NCBI GenBank assembly: GCA_003260075.1
Contig: QLIY01000100.1
Location: forward strand, 54,764 to 118,763
DNA length: 64,000 nucleotides
Reading direction: 5' to 3'
From: Phallusia mammillata
Lineage: Eukaryota; Chordata; Ascidiacea; Phlebobranchia; Ascidiidae
The notes below the pieces were generated by a model that did not search any database, was not told the origin of the DNA, and was given only the letters and a program-made list of their open reading frames with translations. Below, in pieces: positions 15,039 to 27,500 of the stretch (position 1 is the stretch's first letter; each line of letters opens with the position of its first letter). Both the position numbers and the translations under genes were made by a program.

Positions 15039-18000
15039 ATGACTGAAATACCGTCAAGCATAACTGGTTTGACAAACGAGGAGCTACGGAAACAACTGAT
15101 AGCAGCAGGTATTCCTCCTGCCCCGTTAACACCAACAACAAGGCGACTATATCAAAGAAAACTTGCAAAAAAATTGGCTATTTCTCTTCCAACGCGAAAC
15201 ATATGTGAAGAATTGGATAATGAAGCTGAGGAAAATTTGAAACCCAGTGATATAGCAAATACGGACCAGTGTGGAGGTAATTAGGACAGTGTGTTTGAAG
15301 TTGACGATGGATTTATATAAGATTTTATAAGTACATTTAAGTGAAAACAAAAGTGAAAATCATGACTTTCAACCTGTGTTGCACACCTTACGATTTATTC
15401 TCGTGGATTTAACAATAACATGACATTAAAAAATTATAATTACGGAGTTTATTTGAAAGTAATGTTTATAAAAAAAACATTTTCCAATGATTTAGATGTC
15501 AAAATTTCAGAAATTTCAAAAACAAAAAATGATAGGAAATCATTGATTGTATCCGAGGTTAAAACTACCCCCACATCTACCACTGTTTCTACAACAAGTC
15601 AACCAGAAGTTTCTGAATCTGGTATTTACTATGCCGTTGTTGGAAGTGGCACTGAAGGTACTGGTTGCAAATTTTCATATGTTTCTTGTTTAACTTTTTC
15701 TTTGCTGGGGTCATGGTTCAGTGTATTGTAATTCTAATGTTAAAATTATGGCTTTATTTGACATTCTACTACAACTATTTTTTGTGCAATTACGTACTAA
15801 TTTGTGAAAAATAAATCATAGTACACCAGGCCTATTGAAGACATTATACTAAATCAGGTGTTATATGTATATGAGTGTGATATGATAGGTGGTCTGCATA
15901 GGCCAGGGGTTCCCAACCTGTGGTACGCGTACCACTAGTGGTACGTGAAGGGGGGGGGGAAAAAGTACATTTAAGTGAAAACAAAAGTGAAAAACATGAC
16001 TTTCAACCTGTGTTGCACACCTTACGATTTATTCTCGTGGTTCTATTTAACAATAACATGACATTACAAAATTATAATTACGGAGTTTATTTGAAAGTAA
16101 TGTTCATAAAAAAAAACATTTTCCAATGGTTTAGATGTCAAAATTTCAGAAATTTCAAAAACAAAAAAAGATAGGAAATCATTGATTGTGTCCGAGGTTA
16201 AAACTACCCCCACATCTACCACTGTTTCTACAACAAGTCAACCAGAAGTTTCTGAATCTGGTATTTACTATGCCGTTGTTGGAAGTGGCACTGAAGGTAC
16301 TGGTTGCAAATTTTCATATGTTTCTTGTTTAACTTTTTCTTTGCTGGGGTCATGGTTCAGTGTATTGTAATTCTAATGTTAAAATTATGGCTTTATTTGA
16401 CATTCTACTACAACTATTTTTTGTGCAATTACGTACTAATTTGTGAAAAATAAATCATAGTACACCAGGCCTATTGAAGACATTATACTAAATCAGGTGT
16501 TATATGTATATGAGTGTGATATGATAGGTGGTCTGCATAGGCNNNNNNNNNNNNNNNNNNNNNNNNNNNNNNNNNNNNNNNNNNNNNNNNNNNNNNNNNN
16601 NNNNNNNNNNNNNNNNNNNNNNNNNNNNNNNNNNNNNNNNNNNNNNNNNNNNNNNNNNNNNNNNNNNNNNNNNNNNNNNNNNNNNNNNNNNNNNNNNNNN
16701 NNNNNNNNNNNNNNNNNNNNNNNNNNNNNNNNNNNNNNNNNNNNNNNNNNNNNNNNNNNNNNNNNNNNNNNNNNNNNNNNNNNNNNNNNNNNNNNNNNNN
16801 NNNNNNNNNNNNNNNNNNNNNNNNNNNNNNNNNNNNNNNNNNNNNNNNNNNNNNNNNNNNNNNNNNNNNNNNNNNNNNNNNNNNNNNNNNNNNNNNNNNN
16901 NNNNNNNNNNNNNNNNNNNNNNNNNNNNNNNNNNNNNNNNNNNNNNNNNNNNNNNNNNNNNNNNNNNNNNNNNNNNNNNNNNNNNNNNNNNNNNNNNNNN
17001 NNNNNNNNNNNNNNNNNNNNNNNNNNNNNNNNNNNNNNNNNNNNNNNNNNNNNNNNNNNNNNNNNNNNNNNNNNNNNNNNNNNNNNNNNNNNNNNNNNNN
17101 NNNNNNNNNNNNNNNNNNNNNNNNNNNNNNNNNNNNNNNNNNNNNNNNNNNNNNNNNNNNNNNNNNNNNNNNNNNNNNNNNNNNNNNNNNNNNNNNNNNN
17201 NNNNNNNNNNNNNNNNNNNNNNNNNNNNNNNNNNNNNNNNNNNNNNNNNNNNNNNNNNNNNNNNNNNNNNNNNNNNNNNNAAAACTCTTTCTCAAGCATT
17301 TCAGGTACACACTTTGTAAAAGTTGCAGTAACTCTGATGAAGGATAAGTGAGACCTCCAGGGTTTTGCTCCATTGAAGAAATCAGCTTGCCCTGCTGTGA
17401 TTGCATGGTGGGTAACTTGCTAACAATTTTGCTTACTTTTGTAAAATTGTTTTTTTCCTTGAACAAAACATCACCTTCCAAATACTCTAAACTCCATGTC
17501 ACTTATCACAGCATTTGACTGTTTTTTCTGCACCAATTTAACACTTGTTTATGATGTCTAGCAATTGTTTTTGTATCTTGATTTTTTTTCAAATAAACTT
17601 TTTGATTCACAGCACTCGTTTGCTTAGTTTCTCATCTAATCAGTTCTTTTATGAAAAATCTGCCGGTTGTTGACAGTTTGAAATGAGTAACTTTGGAAAA
17701 AAATATGGTCTTCGTTTAAGCTTGACTTTTCGTCTGTCCGAATCGAGTTCCTGGTCGGGGTCAAAGTCGTTAAATATCAGTTCATTAAAAATGCAGTCAG
17801 TTTTGCAAAGTTCAATTTTCACCAGACTTTAACCTAATCAGTAATAAGCTTTATGCACCCTTGAATATGTTAAGTAAAACCACGCTAAAATCACTTCAAC
17901 GCGTTTAAAGAAGGACTAAAGGCAAAAAAACTCAGTAAATTCTCCCCAACAGCACAATTTCAACAACACGTAGTANGGTACGTGTGGCAGTGCAGAGCGT

Positions 18001-21000
18001 CCAAGTGGTACGGGATCGTAAAAAGGATGGGAACCCCTGGCATAGGCGGTTCAGGACTGATCCTAATTGAGAATTTATGTTCATCGTATTAGAAATAAAA
18101 TTCATTCCAAACATACATCCAAGCTTTTTCCCAAAGCTTTTTGTTTACAAAGGTAAGAAAAATCTGATATGATAACAACAATTGTAAAAAAATTTTTAAT
18201 TTAGGTCCCACTGTTTTCCCTGAGAAGCACAGTGCTTTAAAACTGCTGATTAAGCAAAAGAAAGGGAGATTGCAGTCATTTCAGAGTAGGGAGGATGCTG
18301 AAACATATGTTAAATCATCCAATGTGTAAGTGTTACAACTTGCGACTTACATATATCAGGCAAGAAATAATAGATTTTTGTTTAAAAGTAATGAATCTTC
18401 AACCGATGAGCAACAAAGTACTGTATCTGAAAAAAGTAATCAATTTAAAATGCCCAAACAACGAGAACTGAATGAGCTTAACAAAGCTATAGAAAATGGA
18501 GATGTAACCAAGTTCAAAGAAATGGTTTGGGAAAATCCTCGCTACCTTATCAACTCTGCAGATGCACCTGTTATTTTAAAACCTGGCACAAGGTAACTAC
18601 CAAAATCAGACTTTGAACTGATTTGATTATAGGCAACATGTTCATGTATTTTCTTTTGCTTGTTTTTAACTAATTTGACGACTTGAAAATTTTGTGTTTA
18701 AGCATGTGAAATCTCAGTATAAAACAACAATAAAACAGTTAAGCCAATAGATGACAAAAATCTTGGTTAAAACAGAATAGTCATTTATATGTTAAGGAAT
18801 ATATATTTCGCCTAAATGTCATCATCAATTCCTTATTCAAATGTTATCACGTCTTGAACAAGATTTAAACAATTATTTGTTTTAAAATACACCTATGCCA
18901 CCTAAATATATTTTTATTACAGGTATAATGCGCCCCCCCCCCTACGTGTGGCAGTGCAGAGCGTCCAAGTGGTACGGGATCGTAAAAAGGATGGGAACCC
19001 CTGGCATAGGCGGTTCAGGACTGATCCTAATTGAGAATTTATGTTCATCGTATTAGAAATAAAATTCATTCCAAACATACATCCAAGCTTTTTCCCAAAG
19101 CTTTTTGTTTACAAAGGTAAGAAAAATCTGATATGATAACAACAATTGTAAAAAAATTTTTAATTTAGGTCCCACTGTTTTCCCTGAGAAGCACAGTGCT
19201 TTAAAACTGCTGATTAAGCAAAAGAAAGGGAGATTGCAGTCATTTCAGAGTAGGGAGGATGCTGAAACATATGTTAAATCATCCAATGTGTAAGTGTTAA
19301 AACTTGCGACTTACATATATCAGGCAAGAAATAATAGATTTTTGTTTAAAAGTAATGAATCTTCAACCGATGAGCAACAAAGTACTGTATCTGAAAAAAG
19401 TAATCAATTTAAAATGCCCAAACAACGAGAACTGAATGAGCTTAACAAAGCTATAGAAAATGGAGATGTAACCAAGTTCAAAGAAATGGTTTGGGAAAAT
19501 CCTCGCTACCTTATCAACTCTGCAGATGCACCTGTTATTTTGAAACCTGGCACAAGGTAACCACATATATTTTAATTTGTACTGATTTGATTGTAAGCCA
19601 CATGGTGATTTATTTCCTTTTGCTTGTGAAACCAATAGATGGTAAAATAAACTTAAGCCTAAGTATTTTTTTATTACAGGTATAATGCACTTCACACTGC
19701 TGCTCGATCAAATCAACCTGTCTTAGTGAAGCTTATTTTAAATACCCTTCAAGATCCTGCTTTCCAGAGTTTAATGTATAACTCAGAGCAAAGCCATGAA
19801 ACGCAAACAGTTGATTTGGATCTCAACAGAGTTGAACACATTGTGGATCTTTACTTCAATACTCCTGACAAAATACTATGTGAAACTCCTCTACATTTTG
19901 CATGCAAACTTGGCTTTGTTGGTAAGATAAAAAATTGTACAAGTGTTTGTTTTACTGTGTTTTCGACTCTATCCTCAAGCAAAAGACGGAGGTTGTATTG
20001 GTCACAGCTATTGGATTTGATTTATTTTCAGTCACACAAAAAAACCAAGATAAAACCCCCCCCCCTCCTCTACATTTTGCATGCAAACTTGGCTTTGTTG
20101 GTAAGATAAAAAAAATAAAAAAATAAAAAAATAAGTGTTTGTTTTACTGTGTCTTCGACTCTATCCTCAAGCAAAAGACGGAGGTTGTATTGGTCTCAAC
20201 TATTGCCGATTTGATTTATTTTCAGTTACATAAAAAAATCAAGATAAAACTTTATACAATATGCCTTCAAAATAAGTATTTATGGTTGCTTAATGACAGA
20301 CTAATTTTGTACATTTTTTTTTCTTCATTTTTTCAACTTAACTCATTTTGTTTCTAGATGTGGTGAGCGAATTACTGTCGCACCGCCTTTGTTGTAAAAC
20401 AGTGAGAAACAAAGCAGGACAAACACCAGAAGATGTTGCATGTTCAAGACAAGGGTCAAATGAGGCCAAGTAAAGTTTAAAATGATGTTATAAGTACCAT
20501 TTGCTGGATACTTATTTTAAGTTGTTCCAATGAGATTTATTGAATTTTAGGACTGAATGTTGTGGTGAACTTTTAGTTTGCCAATAATGGCCTCTTTTCC
20601 CCTGTTTGCCAAAATACCTGTTTATGTTACTTTGAGATCAGAGGCTTGTAGCATATTATTTGCGAAATCTTAAAAATATTCGCCTAAACCCTACAAACAA
20701 TGTCAAAAGCATGTTTTGTTGGTAAATGTAATACAATTATTCCTCTTCGAAGGCTTCGTATTAAAGAACTTTTGAAAGACCAGTTTTATGTTCCACTGAT
20801 TCGTTGCCATGACAATTCACAAACCCCAGTTGTTGCTCCTCCATGGAACCCATCAAGCAACAAAAATCTCTCAGTGGTTTTTGCTAAGCCAGACCCTCTG
20901 GATCCAATACATGTGGTCAGTGCTGTTGCCGGGCCAATGACTAGTGCTGATGCAAAGAAAATGCAAACCAACTGGATGATCCCTGATAAAAGAGCTCTTG

Positions 21001-23935
21001 AAGGTTATTGAATTTTTTTTTAATAACATCAAGTTCTTATTTTTTGTCAGTTGAAAACAACATTGCCTTTAATGTTGCTTAAAATAGATTTGTTGACATT
21101 TTATGCAACTTTTGTTCTTAATTAACCTCATTTTCATGCCTGTGTCATTTGTACGTATTTCATGTTTATTTTACAAAAAAACAAAAATTGTTGTTGTACT
21201 TACTTGGTCATACATTACTTTATTTTAGATTTTATAAATAATGATTTACTGTTTAGTTTCTGCTTCTTTCTGAATAAGCTTATGTTGCTATATTTTCTCT
21301 TATCAAAAAATACATTTCTTTTTGACAGGTAAGCGTATGTCTCATATTCGTCGATCAGACTTGGATCGTGGAGATGAAAGGATTGGAAGGGAACTGGCAA
21401 AAAAGTGTGGAATACCCTGGATGGAATATTGGGAGTTTTTAGATAACTATGCAGATTTTTCAACATCAGAAGGACTTACCTTGTTGGAAAACTTTATGGA
21501 AAATAGGTTTGTTTTAGTGATGGATTTCACAATTTGTTACATTGGGTAAGAGTAACGTGCTCCAAAAATAGTGTGATGAACCTTTTTGCCAACACTATCA
21601 TTCAACCACAGACATATTATGACTTATTTTGATTTCTCACATGTGTTTTGTGGAAATGTAAAACATGCGATACATATGAAAGTACATGACCCAGACCAGG
21701 AGATATACAATGTTGATTGTTGCCTTTTATGGCACAGTTCTTTAAAAATCTTGTAACTTTTATTTGGATATCGCTATTTCAGCCTTGCAACCCAAAACAT
21801 TTGTTTTATGTTGACTTACATTTGGATCCAACCGGACAAGTACTTAACCAGGAAAATGCACAATAATGTGGATAACAAATGTTTTAATGGTAGTAACTAT
21901 AGTAAATCATATGTGTTACAAAATTAAAGCAGATAGTGGAAGCCTTCCTTTTGCTTAAACTTTGCAAAGTTTTGTTTTGGTCTTGTATTTGGTGTTTTGG
22001 TCTATATTTTATGTTTAACAGATTTGAAGAACAGAAAAAAGAGTCTCAGCTTGACGAAAGCTCGGTGTTTCTCAGTCATGAAGATTCTCTCAATGACCTT
22101 TGCTCGAACCTATGTGATATGCAAATGTCCGATTCACAGGATGAAAAAAAATCAGTGTCTGAAGATCCTCCTCTAGGCCAGGACCCTAACACTTGGTGGA
22201 ATATTTCCTCAACACCAAGTGGTAAAAACAAAGCACCAAAGTTTGATGACACCAATCATGCAGCACCCCAAGACAAAAGACTTGAGTCATTAAGAGGAAA
22301 CCTACTAAAAGCAAGACAACAACAGTTACAAAAAGTCTCTTCGCCAACTAATAACGAACGGCATTTTGGAAGTCCTTCAGTAAGGCCGTCAAGAGTTATG
22401 TCGGATGTAACTGCCCTGTCCAGCTCATTCAAGATGAACCTCAACTTGGTGAACTTACAGGACGAAAGTTTTAACTCTTCACTTTCCTCTGTGAACACGC
22501 CAGAAAGACGACTAGTCGACAGAAGGTAATCTTAGTTTGTAATGTTGAAATCTGTGCTATTTTAAATCATCTGTTTTGCTAATCATATCTTAATTGTTGC
22601 AATGCTTTGGACATTTTACTTTACTTTAATCATGGAAGTGATGTTAAATCCTGCCTGATTTTTGCTTCATAATTCACATGTCAAACAGGCACATTTATAG
22701 CGACACCATTTGCACTAAACTATAATCACCAAGTCGGAAATACCTGCGCAACGTTGGAAACGTGTTGGGGCGCGTAAAGTACAAAATGCGCTGCAGCTTC
22801 ACCTTAGAAAATGGTCAAGGACGAAACTTTTAGTTAACATAAATTTTTTCTGCGGTTATCTCTAACGCGTTTTAGTAGACCAGCCACTACGACATACCCA
22901 TTATCGGCTCCGGAAAAGCTCCTGCCATGTGTTCGAATCCCATTTATTTTAGTCTATGCCTTCAACAGGATTAACGTATTATGATTAGTAAACTGGCACA
23001 TGATTGTAAATATAATTAAGTTTAATCCTTATATATATGTTTATTTTAGTCTACCAAGACCCGAAGAAAACGAATCAGAAATTCATTCTGCTCCTTGCAA
23101 AACGAGCACTTTTATATGCGGGTAATGTGCTTCATAAATAAATAAAAAATGTTTCGTTTTTATATTTGTATTTCGTTTTATACAGAAACACCCCGTCTAA
23201 ACTTGACACTGACGTTATTCTTGCCATCGGTTCAACAGAGATAAGTGAAGATTCGTATCCACATGTTTGGAGGTGGATTAAATCGGTACTTAGTTATTCC
23301 GAGGAAGATAGACAAAGGTAGCCTACTGCGTTGTTACACAATCGCGACAGATTTGTTGCATATAGTCTTTAAACAATTTGTCATTTACCCAGTTAGATAA
23401 GCATGGTCTGAGTAAAAAGTAAATTAAAAAGTCCCAACTTTGTAAGTTTGTTTAATTTTTATTTTGATGGACGGCCAACACTGCGTCTGTCGTCGAGGTG
23501 TCTGTCTCGTTTCGACTTTAGAGTCTCGTTGTATATTTGTTTGTTCGGTTTTTCCGACTTGGGAACTTAGTTCAACCCATCTAGTTATACTGGACTGCAG
23601 TGTTGCTGCTAAATTTTAGACCGGATTAGGACAGACAACTTTGTGAACACTGGGCTGTTGACAGTTGTCGTTTTTCTTAGCAGGAACTTGACTCTAACCA
23701 TAACTAAACACTTTGAATTGCTGTGAGGTTTATTGTTGGCGTATCGTAACTTAACATATGCGTTTTCAGATGGAAAACACCAACGCGCACTTCAAGAGCT
23801 CCAACGGCTTTGGATTCTCCTCTCCGAGGCAGACACACGCCTTTAAAATCACCATGGCCTGCCAGTCCTTTGGCGAAACCTAAATGGAAACTGTCCAATT
23901 TAGACTCGAATTTTAACGATGGGGAAGAACCATAG
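15039..23935 (+). CDS. ANKLE2: ANKLE2 homologue (ankyrin repeat and LEM domain protein 2)
   Basis: In known animals ANKLE2 sits at the nuclear envelope/ER and promotes BAF dephosphorylation via PP2A when the nucleus reforms after mitosis. Exons used: 15039-15276, 15496-15657, 19169-19287, 19324-19556, 19680-19921, 20358-20469, 20753-21003, 21329-21506, 22022-22525, 23050-23121, 23186-23317, 23770-23935; all GT-AG, one frame, 802 residues (human about 938). Residues 5-48 form a LEM domain (LTNEELRKQLIAAGI). GIYYAVV with SFQSREDAETYV matches the small viroplasmin-like domain of the family. Ankyrin repeats read RYNALHTAAR and ETPLHFACKLGFVDVV. Then come the family blocks DRGDERIGRELAKKCGIPW/YWEFLDNYAD, and near the C-terminus SKLDTDVILAI and HVWRWIKSVLSYSEEDRQR. 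No N-terminal membrane segment precedes LEM in this model; an upstream exon may be missing. Exons 2-4 are duplicated in the window; the exon 3/4 junction has two in-frame solutions. Confidence 0.93.
15331..16542 (+). repeat. Tandem duplicate of ANKLE2 exon 2 with flanking introns
   Basis: 15331-15903 and 15965-16542 are near-identical copies. They are separated by a MITE left end (15904-15949) and a run of exactly ten G (15950-15959). Differences are single bases and a few intronic base-count changes. The second copy stops at the assembly gap. Confidence 0.9.
16135..16296 (+). pseudogene. Redundant second copy of ANKLE2 exon 2
   Basis: Same 162-nt exon with intact splice sites as 15496-15657. 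It differs by one Asn-to-Lys change (AAT to AAA), one synonymous base (GTA to GTG) and one acceptor-side base. The exon is phase-symmetric, so including both copies would keep the frame; sequence alone does not decide. Other evidence in the window favours an allelic copy placed in tandem. Confidence 0.7.
16543..17280. other. Assembly gap
   Basis: 738 undetermined bases within the ANKLE2 intron between exons 2 and 3. Single undetermined bases also occur at 1505 and 17976. Confidence 0.99.
17979..19564 (+). repeat. Tandem duplicate of ANKLE2 exons 3 and 4
   Basis: 17979-18600 is repeated almost exactly at 18943-19564, starting inside the MITE right end and running through exons 3 and 4. The join is a run of exactly ten C (18933-18942) placed after the first bases of a truncated exon 5 (18923-18931). 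The intron after exon 4 differs strongly: about 330 bp in the first copy and 123 bp in the second. Confidence 0.9.
18205..18592 (+). pseudogene. Redundant first copy of ANKLE2 exons 3 and 4
   Basis: 18205-18323 and 18360-18592 are copies of the exons used in the gene model, with one synonymous difference (TTA to TTG). Reading both pairs in series would break the frame, because exon 4 ends in phase 2 while exon 3 needs phase 1. At most one pair can therefore be used per message. The first copy runs into a broken exon 5 after nine bases. Confidence 0.8.
19887..20240 (+). repeat. Duplicate of ANKLE2 exon 5 end and donor site
   Basis: 19887-20055 is repeated at 20066-20240 after a run of exactly ten C (20056-20065). 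It includes the last 30-odd bases of exon 5 and its GTAAGA donor. The copies differ at several bases and by an A-rich expansion, as alleles would. Confidence 0.85.
22890..22975 (+). repeat. tRNA-derived SINE fragment
   Basis: A pol III B-box-like GTGTTCGAATCCCA is followed by TTTTAGTCTATGCCTTC. The same order (B box, then TCTAGCCTACGCCTT) follows the tRNA-like unit at 33.8 kb. The A-box half is degenerate. Lies in ANKLE2 intron 9. Confidence 0.5.
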
Positions 23936-24003
23936 ATACTAAATATTGTGAAGTAACTGCTTGTAAGAAAATATGGTTGTGGCGGTTTTGGATACATGTG
24001 TAC

Positions 24004-24009
24004 AATAAA
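24004..24009 (+). terminator. Polyadenylation signal of ANKLE2
   Basis: AATAAA about 70 bp after the ANKLE2 stop codon, the first one downstream and well placed for 3' end formation before TMF1 begins. Confidence 0.65.
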
Positions 24010-24559
24010 TTCAATATGACTCGACATTTGTCATATTTTTCGTTTAAAAGTGGAATTGAACATTTGCCATGAAATGTAGTGCTTAATGTCCCGACATATT
24101 TAGAAAGTGTTATGTGTTTTACCGATTTTTGAAAGCATTAATAGTTACTATACTTTTTTTTTTGCAAACGAAATCGGATGACAGCAGGAGGAATTTACGT
24201 GTGTCCTTTACAGATTACAGTACGACGTCACTTTAGTTTTGATGTTGTGACTTGTGATCAGTCTTTTTTAGGCTTCGTTTTTGTAAAATATAAACTTTAA
24301 ACTTTGTCTGAAACTTACCTACTAAAAGCCGCTTTGTAGAACAATTAGTCTTCAAAAAGGCGAAAAACAATGTCATGTACGTTGTAACAAAAAAAGAGAA
24401 CGAAATCCAGCCTAAACTCAATTTAGTACGGGATATTTTGCTGTATACACAAAAACACTTTAGGTTGTTGGTAGGTTTAGACAAGGAATATGTCTATTTA
24501 ACTCCTTTGGAGCTGTAGTGTGTAGTTTTTGTTTAAATCGAGCTTATGACATCGGCATC

Positions 24560-27500
24560 ATGAGTTGGTTTGCATTTTCTGATCTGGCCAAGTCTGCAAT
24601 AACTGAAGCACAGAAACGTATTGACAAAGTGTTGGACATACAGGAAGATGAAGATGGCGTCCCAAAGACCAATTTGAACAAGTCACTTGGTGAGACTATA
24701 AGCTCAAAACACATGTTTACAGAGTTAATAGTTTTTTCTTATTTATTATCTTGCAGTATTGCAGTTTAACATTTGTAATTAAAGCATAACATATCACTCT
24801 AACACAGGGATGGGCAAACTACGGCCCGCAGGCCACATGCGGCCCGGCAAAGGATCTCATGCGGCCCGCCAAATGTTAGTAAATTTGAAAAAAAGCTTAC
24901 TGAGCACTGCTAAATAGTATCATGAGCATAGGCGTAGAGTTTTAAAAGATACCCGAGTGCGACTTGCTGATACCTATACCAGATGCAGTATCTGTTCCCG
25001 TTCCATACTTTGGGACTAAACAGATATATATTTGTAACGTGCTGCAGCCTGTTGTTTCTGCCACGTTATTTTGCAAATAGTCACAATTTCCTAGTTCAGT
25101 TTTGGATGTTTGGTTAAGGTCTTTATTACTCATCTACGTGCTGAATAGACGATTTGCAGAATGAGCAATTTTAACAACGATTTAGTTTTTGGGTAATTTG
25201 TTACGGCGTGGAATAAAAGTAAAAACAATTTACGGTTTCAAATGCAGCCTACTTTACACTGTTGACACCAAAACTTTGTTCACCTTGGATCAAGTTTAGG
25301 CCGTTGCAGTACTTTGCAAACGGACATTAAACACGGCTATAAAATCGTTACCCGCACAACACCTAAAGATGGATACAAAAGGAAGTTAATTAACAAAAAC
25401 ACGTAGTGCAGCCTATGTTGCAATAAATGCCTGTTCGTTTTAAAAAAAATACAATTGATGTGTTTCAATGTTTGCACGAACAATGGAGTGGCAACAAACG
25501 TATTTGTATTTTGCTGGAAACATACTATGTTAATATTTTGGGTTACTATGTCCCCCCCCCCTGAATGCGGCCCTTGCACTGAAAAGTTTGCCCACCCCTG
25601 CTCTAACATATTTAAGTTTTCAAAGACTGCCAGTACTTAATTAAGGTGTGATGGTTTAACATCACTGACTGGAGTGAACCCACTGAATATGAATTTAGTC
25701 CAAATAATCAACCTGAATCTTTATGTCTTTATGAAATCAACCTGAATCTTTATGAAAGGGTGGGCAGCCTATGGCCCGCATGCAGCTTTTGATTGGCACA
25801 TGACAAAAAATTTGTATTTTTAAGTTGGCCGGATGCTTTTAACCCTAATATGTACCAAAGAGATTATAATTTAAATGTTTGAGTTTGAATACTTTCATCT
25901 TATGTTGTTACATTAGCATCGTTGTGGCCCCCTCCATAATATAACCACTTTTTTGGCCTGTACATGCAAAAAGGTTGCCCATCTTTACGTTATAAGACTG
26001 TAGTATCGACATTAAACCGTTGCTTGAAGTACACTTTTGTAATATGTTTTTCTTATCATAGTTGCCACTGATTTAGATTCCTCTGTTTCCAAAGTAAGTG
26101 CATCAGCAGTTAAAGATGCTCGACGTCTAACATCATCGGCTAAAAAGTCAACACAAGCTCAAAGAAAAAAAGGAAAACCAATGAAACTTGGCAGCTCCCT
26201 AACTAGAAATTCTGAAAACAAACCTCGTAAATCAAGGTAATATATGATCAAGTTTTTGTCATATCAATATGTGAATTATGTTCTAAGAATTAGAGCTAAA
26301 GTTTTGTGTAATTATTTGACAACTGTGAATCTTTTTGTATTTATTTTATTTTGCAGTTCCTCCACCAGTCTGAATGGAAGTTTATCAGCCAGGCTTTCAC
26401 CTGACAACTTTTCTGAGATCTCATTAGAACCTGAAGATACTTTGAAGCAAAGTGATGAAATTAATTCAACAGTGCCCATGAAGCTTGAGCAATCTTTGCT
26501 CAGTGTAGATGAAACTGAACCAATTAAAAGCAGTATCACAGGGTCCCTTGTTGCAGATGAGTCTTGCAAGGAAATTGTTTCTAACTTGAAGCAAACTGTA
26601 ACTCCAACAAACTCTCATAGTGGTGAGATCTTGTGTAATTAACTTTGATAGTTAAAGTGTGAAAAGTGTATTTAACAAGATGAATCTGCTTTTTGCCAGC
26701 CATGTTTTAGGAATTTTTAAATAAGAGCCTTGGATATGTGTCTGTTTATAATTTCTTGTTACAAATAAATTGTAAAAACTGTAAATAAAGTTAGTTGCAA
26801 GTAGTAAATTAGTAATGTTTTTAGAATAAACTAAACAAAAAATACAGACACATGATTCTAGGTAATCACATGTTCTGTTTTATTGCATGATGCTCAAACT
26901 GTAGTATATCATTATTCATTACTTAACACAATATTTCGTTAAGTTATACATAAAATCCCAGAGTATTGTACTAACATACACCTACACCAATATGCACTGA
27001 CCATAACAAATTTGTTTACAGATGCTGCTGCTGTGCTAAATACTGAACCTTTGAACACAACTTTAGCTGGTGAGGATGGAGCAACAATACCTTCCTCAGC
27101 TGGATCTCCAAAGACACAATGTCCACAAGTACGTATGTTGTACTTTAAATGTCATTGTCTTTTTTCTGCTATCTTTCAGGGCATTGAAAGTTTTATGAAA
27201 GAAAAAAACAAACAAATTAAAATACACAAAGTGTTGTGATTTGTTTTTATGTGGGAAAACAAAATCGGGTAATTTTGTTTCATGTAGTCCAAGCAAATCA
27301 TTACTTATTTGCCGAGCTTTTTTTATGCAACTACCAAAACGTTTTCTTGAGAAATGGCTATGGTTATGATTAACCATCCATAGGCAATTCAATAGAATAT
27401 TGGATGAACCAGTATGCAGTATGGCAAAAAAGCCTACCGTTCAAAAATACTGTTAAAAAGGAAAACTAATCTTTTCTGTTAAACTTCCACAGGTTGTTGA

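Larger units (their letters stand above)
15904..18039. mobile_element. hAT-type MITE, interrupted in this assembly
   Basis: Left terminus CAGGGGTTCCCAACC with the palindrome GTGGTACGCGTACCAC starts at 15904. The matching right terminus GGGAACCCCTG ends at 18039. The flanking repeats GCATAGGC (15896-15903 and 18040-18047) are exact. A duplicated exon block, a run of ten G and the N gap lie in between, so true internal sequence and length are unknown. A second copy of the right end is at about 18943-19003. Confidence 0.75.

Noticed and set aside
16483..17502. Four long open frames of 263-339 codons
   Set aside because: They span the run of undetermined bases and are not real.
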